From: Turbatrix aceti
Taxonomy: Eukaryota > Nematoda > Chromadorea > Rhabditida > Panagrolaimidae
Direction: 5' to 3'
Assembly (NCBI GenBank): GCA_963969345.1
Contig: OZ017769.1
Coordinates: 9,675,725 to 9,739,724 of the forward strand
DNA length: 64,000 nt
The notes beneath the pieces were generated by a model. That model was not told the DNA's origin. It saw only the letters and a program-made list of their open reading frames with translations, and ran no database searches. Below, one piece after another: positions 46,967 through 56,042 of this stretch (position 1 is the first letter of the stretch; every line of letters begins with the position of its first letter). The translations under genes were made by a program, and so were the position numbers.

Positions 46967-47119
46967 GTTGAGGGTTTTATGTGGCATTCTGCATATGCAA
47001 ATGTTTTCTTGTGTTCCCAGCATCGTTTAAAAAGTGGATTTATCATTTTTGGGTGAAAATGATAGGAGATAAGGCATCTGGTTTCAGCCGCGGCGAAAAT
47101 GAAAAAAAGCCCAGCTTTT

Positions 47120-47192
47120 TCCAAAATAGCGATGCTGGTAGGGGGTAGGACTGTGAAGCTGAGGGTGTGCGGTTCGAGTCCCGCAATACGAA
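47120..47192 (+). pseudogene. tRNA-like sequence, degenerate
   Basis: An A-box-like TAGCGATGCTGG (47127-47138) and a perfect B-box GGTTCGAGTCC (47171-47181) are at tRNA spacing, and a run of T follows at 47195. The T-stem would need one more G on its 5' side to pair fully, and I find no acceptor stem. It is probably a tRNA relic or the head of a tRNA-derived repeat, not a working tRNA. Confidence 0.35.
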
Positions 47193-47279
47193 AATTTTTT
47201 TTTATGGTGTTTTTCTATTGTATTCGGCATTTCTAGTTTTTTGGCAAGCAAAAATACAAATGTTCGAACAATTTTGATT

Positions 47280-49110
47280 GCCGAAATCGGCCAAAATTGT
47301 CGAATTTGAGGGAGGTATGGTAAAAAAATCGTTGTGAGTGAACCAGAAGAGCTAAAAATGTGGGGGACAGCAATTCTGAAGCGCAATAAAATTCTCTAAC
47401 TAATTTTGAAAAAAAATATACACCTTGTCACTTTGAAAGTTTCGAAAAAATTGAAATTTCCGAAAAAAATTAGGTTTTCGAAACTTTTTAGAACCCGAAT
47501 CACAAAACTGATAGCACCATTGTATTCTGCGTTCATTTTTACCCCTGTGCCTAAATTTTCAAAAAAATGCATAACAAACGCGCCGTTTGTTGATTTTTTT
47601 GCCGAACCCTACTTTGAAAATTTTTGTTGCCTGGAACTCAAAAAAAGTAGGGTTCAGGAGAAATTATACACCGGCGCGTCGGAAAGAGAAAAAATTCTGA
47701 AACACCGCCCTTAGACGTAAAAGATGCTGCGGAATCTAATTTTGATATTCGTTTTTTGATCCGGTTTTGAAAATGTTTCGAAATTTTCGAAACAAAATTT
47801 TTGTTTCAAAAATTTAATTTTTTCTTGCACTTGCTTAATCATTAAGGTTGGACTAAATATAATCGTTAGAAAGAAAATTTTGTTGCGCGTCGAATGCATT
47901 TTGGATTGGGTTTCGATCTTTATTATGTACATAAATATGATTTTTCTAGTACACCCTACTCAAATTTGTCACAAATGCCAACTTTGCAAAACGGGAATCG
48001 CCTCATTTGAAAGACGATGCTCGATTCTATTTGTACTAAAAAAAGAAAGACAATGGACAATAAACGCTCATTGTTTTGAATTTTTTAAATAAATTTAATT
48101 CAATCGACTTTTGTCCAGAGTTCCAAAGCGCACCAGACTGCCGAGGCTTTCGCATGTTGCGCGCGCGAGTCAATGCATTTTGAAGATGTGGATTTCGCAC
48201 CAAGTTACAAAAAAATGTAACTCAGCCCAAAATTCAGTTTTTTTTATGAAATTTTGTTTACAGACAGTTTCAGGGGTGTTCTTTATGCTGACACAATTCT
48301 TTTTTTTAATTCGTTCGAAATTGACAAAATCGAAGGAGGTATGGTAGAAAAATCGCGGCGCATAAACAAAATGAGCTAGGAAGGCAAACAAAAGCAATTC
48401 TGAAGCGAAACAAAATTCTCTAACTGATTCTGAAGAAAAATCTATACCTCATCACCTTAGAAGTTTTGAAAAAAATGAAATTTCTGAGAAAAATTAAGTT
48501 TTCGGAACTTTTTAGAACTCAATTTAAAAAACTGAGTACGCCATTCGCTTCAGCGTTCATTTCTGCCCCGGACCCTAACGTTTCGCGTAAATGCATTTCG
48601 AACGCGATCCATGCCGATTTTTTTACCGAACCCTACTTTGAAAGATTTTGGTGTTTGCTCAACAAAAAAAGGGAGGTTCAGGAGAAAATTTGCACTGGCG
48701 CGCGGAAAAAATATAAAATTCTGAAACAATCGCTCCAGATGTAAAAGATACTGTAGAATGCGATGCCGATTTTAGTTTTTGGATTACGCTTCGAAAAAGT
48801 TTTGAGAATTCATATTTCAGGAAAATTTTTTGGAAGTTTGAGTTTCTCAGGCATTTGAAAATTATTATGAATCATGTACATATTTTTACTGGATAGAAAA
48901 TTTTGTTGCGCTTCGAATTCATTTTTAACTGCATGCGTAACTTTATTTTTTACCAAGTAATGAATTTTCTAGTACACCTCCTTTAATTTTGTCAAAAATG
49001 AAAATTTTGAAAAACGCCAGTAGCCCAGTTCGAACGACAATACGTGATTCTATTTTGTCAAAACAAAAAATTTACAAATATCTATTCAAAAACCTAAGTT
49101 TTCGAATTTA
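47280..49110. repeat. Tandem duplication, unit about 1.02 kb, diverged
   Basis: Landmarks repeat about 1.02 kb apart: ATTCTCTAAC at 47391 and 48415, the stretch GAACTTTTTAGAAC near 47487 and 48508, and GTTGCGCKTCGAAT near 47882 and 48904. The two units are clearly diverged with many indels. I see no conserved frame across them, so this looks like non-coding DNA duplicated in tandem. Confidence 0.7.
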
Positions 49111-49307
49111 GAAATAAATTTCGTCCAATTAATTTTACAAATAGCGCGTTCTGCGACTTTTCCGTTGTTGAGGTGTCTCAACACGAATGTTGCGTCGCAG
49201 CGCTCGGCTTGATCAGCCCAACTTTGTTCTTTTTTTGTCTGTTTTTTTTTCTCGTTCGTGTTGTAATTGTTGTTTTTTTAGCGTGAATTGTTTTGGTTTT
49301 GTTTCAG

Positions 49308-49860
49308 ACTCTTCCGGCGACACCCTCCAAGCATGTACAACCTACCGGCACCCTTATCCGAGCGAACCTTCCTCCACTGACGTAGGTTTTTGAATTTTTC
49401 CAAGTTTTGGGGCGGTTTCACTATTTTTTGTATACCAACCAAGTTTCAATCATTTTCTTTCCTTTTTATGCGATTGTGCCATGAGAGTTCTGCAAATTGT
49501 TAGGTAGGATTGCGCTGCGACAGCTGGGGTGCCAAGATTTGGCTTCACAATTGCAAAAAAAGGTGAAAAATGATTGAAGGGCAGTTGGCATCAAATTTTT
49601 TGATAAAAAATGGCTGGGGTTTTATTTTGTATTCAGTAATTCTTCCAAGCTTTCAGATTACTTCACATAGCCTTCATACACTCTTGCCTGCATGCAAAAT
49701 GTAAGTTTTTGGAAAAAAATTGAAAACCGAGCTAATTTTCTTGATTTTTAGGCCCAATCGGCTTCATCAACGGTCAAGGGGCAGCGGTGAAATCGACGTT
49801 GACGGCGACGACATGATGAACTCGACAACGGCTACTGCAAGCTCTGGCCTAACACGGTGA
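49308..49860 (+). CDS. Possible 3' exons of an unknown small gene
   Basis: Three segments have good splice signals: 49308-49381 (TTTCAG before, GTAGGT after), 49657-49700 (TTTCAG before, GTAAGT after) and 49752-49860 (TTTTAG before, ending in a stop). Joined in the one frame open through all three, they read SSGDTLQACTTYR... and end MNSTTATASSGLTR. An ATG at 49187 is in frame through 49381 but the sequence between looks intronic and lies in a repeat. I recognise no domain. It could be the 3' end of a gene whose other exons I cannot find, or chance. Confidence 0.25.
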
Positions 49861-50046
49861 CACTCCAGAACAGAAACAGACGAGCAAACAGCTCCACAAG
49901 AACGACAAATTCCGCTGATTTTTTGTGTATGCTTTTTTGTTGATTATTTGTTTGATAATGATAAATTATGATGTAAACTACGGTTTGAATGGCACAATAG
50001 GGGGTAATCAATGGCAAAAAGCAGGGCAACGAAAAAGCGCGGGAAA

Positions 50047-50184
50047 AACCCATTTGTCAGTTTTTGTGGCCAAATGTGTCAGTTTTAACAGCCAGAAATG
50101 TGTCAGAGAAAACTGTCGTTTTTGGAAATAGCACAAAAACAGCCAAATTTGGCTGTTTTTCCTGACATGATTTTTTTCAGTGTA
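50047..50184 (-). mobile_element. TACACTGA-type MITE, copy 2
   Basis: This is related to the element at 46820 in reverse orientation. It ends TTTTTTCAGTGTA at 50184 and holds CAGCCAAATTTGGCTG and two TGTCAGTTTT motifs. It abuts the (AAAGT)n-tailed repeat at 50184, so one of them inserted beside or into the other. Confidence 0.55.
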
Positions 50185-50293
50185 CGATTGACGGCGCCCT
50201 CTTCGTGCAATCTCGATACTCATCACTGTCTCTTTAATTTTGTAATGAGTAATTATGCACGAGTAAGAGTAATAAAGTAAAGTAAAGTAAAGT
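50184..50293 (+). repeat. Dispersed SINE-like repeat with (AAAGT)n tail, copy 2
   Basis: The body (GGCGCCCTCTTCGTGCAATC then TCGATACTCATCACTG) runs to GAGTAAT followed by AAAGT units. It is almost identical to the minus-strand copy at 16747-16890, which extends farther 5' (CTACGAAGTGACGCAGGTAG). Confidence 0.75.
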
Positions 50294-50346
50294 TCTCAGC
50301 CTGGACTTTCAGATATCGCAATTTCTATAAAATTGCGATATCTTTA

Positions 50347-51239
50347 TCACATTTGTTTTTCAAATAATTTGTCTGATACAGGGCACGTGTTGAGGTCATT
50401 TTGCAATCGTTCTGCCAACGTTGCATTGAAGCCTGGATTGTTGTTAGGATGCTGAGTCTCGTTGGTGCATCGTGTAGCGACGTGTGCTTTTAGTTGGCGG
50501 TCGAAATGTTCCAAAGCAAGTGATTGGGGACAACTGTGAATGCACGTGATTCTGTAGACGCAGATATGGACAATATCCGTAACTTTTAAACTCCCCGCGC
50601 AAAGATCAGAAATATTTTCTCTTGTGACTGCTGCTTTGACATGAGGCGGTAGAAATTCGGCGCAATAGGTGCACTAAAATATTTTTTTATATATTAAAAA
50701 AAATTTTAAAGTTGTATTCTCACATTATCCATCGTTGTCGAGATCGAAAGCGCAGTCGTGGTGATTTGATCCATGTCAAATGCCAAAGTGTTACCACGCA
50801 AACTCTAAACAATTAAATAAAAAAAACTGAAGCAAGTAAAAAAACTGACAAAAAGAGCGGCCCAAAAAATAGTAATAAACAGATCGACAATGACGACACC
50901 AGCAATAACTTTGAAAATCGGGCTTCGAAACATATGGCAAGATTTTTTAGATTTTTTGGCTTCAGGAGAAGGAAGAGCTTCAGTAGCGGAGCGTCCATAT
51001 ACCGGTTTGGCAGACTTGTAAGCAGCACCGGATGCCGGAATATGTCGTTCGACAGACAGTTGATACTGTAGACGTAGTTCCGGGTCACGGCTATCAGGAA
51101 GGTTTCGAAGAGTTATATGACTGTGGATTGGGTTTTTGGAGCCGTGAAATTGAGAATAAAATGAGTGACGCAATCCGGCCGGGCCGATGGACGTCAGATA
51201 TTTTGCAGACTCAAACGTGGCGTCAGGTGCAACAACCAT
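50347..51239 (-). CDS. Membrane protein of the PTP-like family lacking the phosphatase core (paralogue C)
   Basis: Three exons (50850-51239, 50724-50804, 50347-50673) give 265 residues, all in phase 0. The first ~60 residues (MVVAPDATFESAKYLTSIGP ... HITLRNLPDS) resemble the N-terminal exon of the two neighbouring phosphatase-like proteins (paralogues A and B). The catalytic region is missing. A basic stretch (KKSKKSCHMFR) leads into one transmembrane helix (VIAGVVIVDLFITIFWAALF). The rest is a Cys-containing domain starting CTYCAEFLPP, with eight cysteines, ending NTCPVSDKLFEKQM, homologous to the C-terminal domain of paralogue B (CTECLQEM ... KTCP). By charge bias the N-terminus should be cytosolic and the Cys domain outside. 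A CAG acceptor lies just before the ATG. Function is unknown. Confidence 0.75.
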
Positions 51240-51344
51240 GATATTCTGACAGAGATGATTCAAATGAAATTTTACTTTGAAAATTGACAATTTGTTTTGT
51301 CGCATATTTGCATGTGTATACGGTATTATCTACATCGGCGATGG

Positions 51345-51367
51345 GAAGAGCTCTCGAGAGCGGCCGC
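51345..51367. other. Polylinker-like sequence (SacI-XhoI-NotI sites abutting)
   Basis: GAGCTC, CTCGAG and GCGGCCGC sites follow each other within 20 bases (51348-51367) in the spacer between paralogues A and C. Such a cluster is unexpected in AT-rich worm DNA and resembles a cloning linker. It may also be chance. Confidence 0.4.
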
Positions 51368-51521
51368 CCAAGTCAGATTTCAAGGAATAAGCGGAGGCTT
51401 ATATTTTTTTCAATGAAAATAAGCAATGTATGAAATTTTCTGTTGAGGAATCAAATTTGTTTGCATAAGTATTCCGCAAATACATTCATTTGAGGTGATT
51501 TCCAGAGCAACGCTTTACTAA

Positions 51522-52721
51522 TTAACGGGCAAATATAATAATTCCAGAAATAATAACAAATAGGCTCATTGCGACGATACGAGCGATAACTCCGACAACG
51601 GGACTGTGAACAAGAAATTTGAGAATACAGATTTTTATGGTATTCGGCTTTTTGGGAGCAGAATGATGAAGACGCACTGAATCTTCCCGATCGCAGGCCT
51701 GTTCGAACGCTTTTAAGTTCTGAACCAGTGGCGTTTGTTCCGGAATAAAATCATACGCAGGAAACACGGTACGAGAGTGGTAAATGATGTACTTGATGGA
51801 ACGCAGAAAATCCTGCAAGAATTTTTTTTTGTTTTTTTTTAAATTAAAGTTAACTCACTCCAGCCGTTGGAATACAATTCGGACAGAAAGTACGCATCAT
51901 TATCAGAAGAGAATGCGGGGGATAAAAGTAACCGTTTCTAAGAAAATAGGCTAAGAGAAAGATGAAAACCAAAGTCCCGCTGCGCTTGATTCCATTTTGG
52001 CAGTTGACGATAATGGTGGAACTGGTCATCATGAGTTCAATGTATTCGTCAAGGATGTCATACGGTGGCAGAGAGCCCAGAGGCCAGTTTGGCAAAGTGC
52101 AGTGATCAACAGCCCGTTCCTCGTAGCCCTGTTGCTGGACGGCCAACGACTTCATGAGAACCTGCCCATGATTGACAGAGTTCACGTAGCGAACAGAAAT
52201 CCCGTCTGATGAGTTTGTACCATAAGTAAAAATCTGTACCTTGCCTGCAGTAGTCGGGTACAGTAATCCAGTCATGTCGACGTCGATGTGGATTATGAGC
52301 GATGGTTCGTCCATCTGAGCCGGAATAGTCCAGTAATCAGCGGCTGTCGAAACTTTACCGGTTACGTCTCCGGAAAACATGGGTGTTTGAGTTATGATTA
52401 TTTTTCTGTTCAGCGCATACGCGATCTACAAACAAACAAATCAATGACCATAATTTTTAAGTTATTTAAAAAAAAACATACTTCATTGGCGTGGATGTAA
52501 TTCTGGTCATCCGGGAAATTTCGGAGCGTCACCCGTCGCAGTTCTCCACATTGGATCTTGTCGTATCGATTTTTGGTAAAATCGCCGGGAAACCGGGGTC
52601 CATTCGAGATCGGTCGTATGGCATCGTATATCTGATGCCAACGGGACGGGTCGATGGACGACAGATACTGCACCGACTGCAGCGCAGTAGCTTGAATAGC
52701 ATCGGTCGTAACAGCGGACAT
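51522..52721 (-). CDS. Tyrosine-phosphatase-like membrane protein, tail-anchored (paralogue A)
   Basis: Three exons (52482-52721, 51859-52425, 51522-51812) give 365 residues, all phase 0. Recognised PTP features are KNRYDKI, NYIHANEI (compare NYINAS.I) and the signature VNCQNGIKRSG, which keeps Cys and Arg of the C-x5-R loop although His before Cys is Asn. The WPD loop reads NWPLGSLPPY, so the general acid Asp is gone, and the Gln loop is not recognisable. Catalysis is therefore doubtful; substrate trapping or binding is possible. The last exon ends in one transmembrane helix (VVGVIARIVAMSLFVIIS) and IIIFAR, so the phosphatase domain faces the cytosol and there is no ectodomain, unlike paralogue B. 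It lies 282 bp upstream of paralogue C on the same strand. Confidence 0.85.
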
Positions 52722-53133
52722 GATCCGCAACAATGAACTTCAAAAATGAATTTGTTTAGATTTTAATGATCAACACAGAATTTTGTTGCATCAGATTTGC
52801 ATGAATATGTCTACCGTACTCTTGGAAATTTACATGTAGTTAAAATTTTTTGATCCCTCTGGTCTTGTCTTATCACACTTCTTTTAACATAAAAGTTTCT
52901 GTTGTTATTTGCAAAGATGCAAACGTACATACATACATACATATATGTATTTCTCAATTAGTTTACCTTTTTGTTTATTTTAAAATGCAACAATACGAAG
53001 TAAATATTTTGTGATAAGTAATTATGCACGATTGAGTGTAATGTGTGAAATCAAAATGAATGCACAAGTTAATATTATTTAGAAACTGTAGCTAAAGCTC
53101 GTTTTTCATTTTTCCAGTAGTAACCATTGATTT
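52722..53133. other. Spacer between paralogue A and the first Ly6 gene
   Basis: AT-rich upstream sequence of paralogue A. It contains a short (ACAT)n tract near 52926-52945 and a fragment of the AAAGT-tailed repeat (GTAATTATGCACGA at about 53015). No gene is seen. Confidence 0.5.
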
Positions 53134-53653
53134 TCACAGAGCAAATAATAAGAAAAGTGGCATAAGAAAACTGATAAGAGCCAAATGAGAAATATTATTT
53201 ACAGCATCATTGTGGCACGGACTGTTGCATAAATCTGAGTCGCATATTGTTTGGTAATAATTTGATTGCCAGCAACCAAACTGATACCAGCAAACGTTTT
53301 TAGTGTACAAACAGTTTCCTAGTACATCGTTGTCGGTATAAAGACAACTGAAGTATCCATTTGTAGTTACAGCACAGAACGAGTATGATTCTATACCTGA
53401 AAGACTCTGAGCTTAATTTTAAGGTTATTTTAACCATTATTATCAGCTTGTAACACAAGTTGTTTTTTTTTTTGAAAAAATCATGTTTGTAAAAAAACTC
53501 ACTGTAAAACATGCAGCGACTTCCTTCACACGTGCCGAGGCTTGACAAATTAGAGATTGGAAGAGTCGTTGTTCCGTAGTAACACTTAACTGCGAAAACC
53601 GGTGCGACAAGCATCGTCAAAGATAGAAACACGATACCGCAAAATTCAACCAT
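53134..53653 (-). CDS. Ly6/three-finger-like GPI-anchored protein 1
   Basis: Two exons (53503-53653 and 53134-53396) give 137 residues. The signal peptide MVEFCGIVFLSLTMLVAPVFA is followed by VKCYYGTTTL, the first Cys of a Ly6/uPAR-like domain. Exon 2 supplies SFCAV, FSCLY, GNCLY, NVCWYQFGCW and the closing CDSDLCNSPC, the hallmark CN near the domain end. A hydrophobic C-terminus (LALISFLMPLFLLFAL) with no tail fits a GPI signal. Ly6-type proteins in nematodes sit on the cell surface or in the lumen; a specific role cannot be given. The intron position after the first half matches the two other Ly6 genes here, so they are paralogues. The start is chosen at the Met that opens the signal peptide. 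Confidence 0.85.
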
Positions 53654-53740
53654 TTTTGAGAGCACCTACGATGTGCAAAAAAGCTTTGGTAGGAATACTG
53701 ATGTTTTCTTTACCAAGTTTTGAGGTTGTCTGCGTATCAT

Positions 53741-54830
53741 TGAAACTGCGTGATTCATTCTCAAAGCTTGGAAAATACACAACAATGGTGTCGGTATTTT
53801 TTGTATACATGAACACTGCATGCGCCTTTGCCTCAATGGACGAAAAAGAGCGCGCGCGCGCGTCGAATGAATCGTGTTCAAAAAAAGGCCCTGAAGCCAG
53901 TAATAGAGTTTTTTGCTTACGGTCACTTGGGTAGGCTTAGGCATTTCCCAAAGATTGTTTTAAGCCATCGGCGGTCATTGTCGGATTTTTTTGTGCAATG
54001 TTACAGACATTGGAAGAACATGAAATTTCCTGAGACTGTAACTCACCAGAACATCTGTGAATTTTTGAAAATCGAACGTAACTTTTTTCATTACGTCTAT
54101 AAGAAGCAAATTACGTGAGATGTGCCGTAGCATTATAGTAGTATGCGAGATCGAACCCAAAATAGAATACGTGCTTCATAATGCGCACGCGCCTATTGTC
54201 GTATATGAAAAAAACGTTCATTATTGCGTTCCTTCTGCTGGTACTTGCATATCAGAAAGCAAAATGAATATAAAAAATGAAAAAGAACCAAAGAAATCAG
54301 ATGGATAAGAAAAGATACACTCTCTTAGATTCCGACTTTTGGCTAAAATTCATTCGCTGCAGGAACATCGAATAGAGCTTTTTTTCTGCTTTTCTTCAAA
54401 ATTCTCCCTTGTTGTTCACCGCGCGTGCGCATTTTTTATCATTTTGCGTTCGATCTCGCATACTACTATAATGCTACGGCACATCTCACGTAATTTGCTT
54501 CTTATAGACGTAATGAAAAAAGTTACGTTCGATTTTCAAAAATTCACAGATGTTCTGGTGAGTTACAGTCTCAGGAAATTTCATGTTCTTCCAATGTCTG
54601 TAACATTGCACAAAAAAATCCGACAATGACCGCCGATGGCTTATAACAATCTCTGGGACATGCCTAAGCCTACCCAAGTGACCGTAAGCAAAAAACTCTA
54701 TTACTGGCTTCAGGGCCTTTTTTTGAACACGACACCTTCAAAAAAATGCACGCGCGCGCTCGATTGAGCAGAAATAAGGCGAAAGCGCATGCAGTGCATG
54801 AATCACTTCAGTTTTCTTACAATTTGTAAA
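53741..54830. mobile_element. Long fold-back (inverted-repeat) element 1
   Basis: Left arm (about 53808-54165) and right arm (about 54445-54815) are near-perfect reverse complements. For example GTGAGATGTGCCGTAGCAT at 54115 pairs with the complement at 54476, and GGCCCTGAAGCCAG at 53887 pairs with CTGGCTTCAGGGCC at 54706. Each arm carries a CG-alternating tract (53852 and 54750). The spacer is about 280 bp. The start of the left arm is interrupted, and the outer ends (GTGATTCAT / ATGAATCAC) are approximate. There is no transposase. Mirror-image open frames in the two arms are a by-product. It ends about 90 bp upstream of the Ly6-1 start codon. Confidence 0.8.
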
Positions 54831-55003
54831 AAATGCAACTTTTTTATTGTTTTGAGGTTCGTGGCAGGTACGAAGCGTGGTAGACGTATTGAGGAGGGGG
54901 GGGCGAATGAATAATTGTGATTAAAAAAAACTTCACCCAAAAATCATAAATACAAAAATCTAATTTATTTAGGCAGTCAACAATTATGCATAACAACGAT
55001 TAA
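54831..55003. other. Short spacer between the two fold-back elements
   Basis: AT-rich sequence with a G run (GGAGGGGGGGG near 54893). Nothing else is recognised. It ends in TTAA, the left flank of the second fold-back element. Confidence 0.5.
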
Positions 55004-56042
55004 TAGACAGTCTGCGAGCCGATTTACATTCGACGACCCCTCAATTTTTACACTTTCAAATGTTTTGAGTCTAAGTTGTAGAGGACCCTATGGGCAGTCT
55101 ATAACCGCAATATTAGATTTTTAAAAAATCGGATTCTGGAGATTTGGCTTCAGATGTGTTTTCAAAGTTCTCCACAAAAAAGAATGGCGCGCGCTTCGTT
55201 TCAGAGCAAAAAATCTGAAAATTTGTTTACGGGGGTTTCAGAGGACAGGGAATACGACATCATACTCAAATTTTTAAAAAAACAACTGCAAGTATTTTTT
55301 TTTGCAAGTATTTGAATTTTGGCGTCACAAAATTCGGCCTTACCACGCCCAAAAAAAATAATCACACATTTTCATATATCCTATCTGAAAGAGCGATTTT
55401 TTTGGCTCAACATGTAGTTTCCGTTAGAAAAATTTAGGGTCTGGAATCACCTTTTAGGTCCCGATTTGTCGTCAAAACGACCAAAAAACCCCCTTTTTTG
55501 CGCGTGCGCGCGCGCGTGCGCACTTCCCGCCATTTTTTTTGAGGGGGTTTTTGGTCGTTTTGACGACAAATCGGGACCTAAAAGGTGATTCCAGACCCTA
55601 AATTTTTCTAACGGAAACTACATGTTGAGCCAAAAAAATCGCTCTTTCAGATAGGATATATGAAAATGTGTGATTATTTTTTTTGGGCGTGGTAAGGCCG
55701 AATTTTGTGACGCCAAAATTCAAATACTTGCAAAAAAAAATACTTGCAGTTGTTTTTTTAAAAATTTGAGTATGATGTCGTATTCCCTGTCCTCTGAAAC
55801 CCCCGTAAACAAATTTTCAGATTTTTTGCTCTGAAACGAAGCGCGCGCCATTCTTTTTTGTGGAGAACTTTGAAAACACATCTGAAGCCAAATCTCCAGA
55901 ATCCGATTTTTTTAAAATCTAATATTGCGGTTATAGACTGCCCTTAGGGTCCTCTACAACTTAGACTCAAAACATTTGAAAGTGTAAAAATTGAGGGGTC
56001 GGGCTTTTCCCCTTATAGGAAAATCGGCTCGCAGACTGTCTA
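55004..56042. mobile_element. Long fold-back element 2, TTAA-flanked, with CG-alternating loop
   Basis: A 1.04-kb palindromic element. The ends are TAGACAGTCTGCGAGCC and its complement GGCTCGCAGACTGTCTA, flanked on both sides by TTAA (55000-55003 and 56043-56046). Arms of about 490 bp (to about 55497, and from about 55540) pair almost perfectly except near the outer part, where the right arm has extra sequence (GGGCTTTTCCCCTTATAGG). The loop contains GCGCGTGCGCGCGCGCGTGC (55501-55520), an alternating purine-pyrimidine tract. TTAA is the piggyBac-type target, but TA would also fit; there is no transposase to decide. Its right edge touches the stop codon of paralogue B. Confidence 0.85.

Noticed and set aside
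47406..48744. Two similar open frames of about 100 codons
   Set aside because: They come from the tandem 1-kb repeat; the similarity is at DNA level and the frames are not conserved by codon pattern.
53602..54677. Several open frames of 60-110 codons on both strands
   Set aside because: They are mirror copies in the two arms of a fold-back element and encode nothing recognisable.
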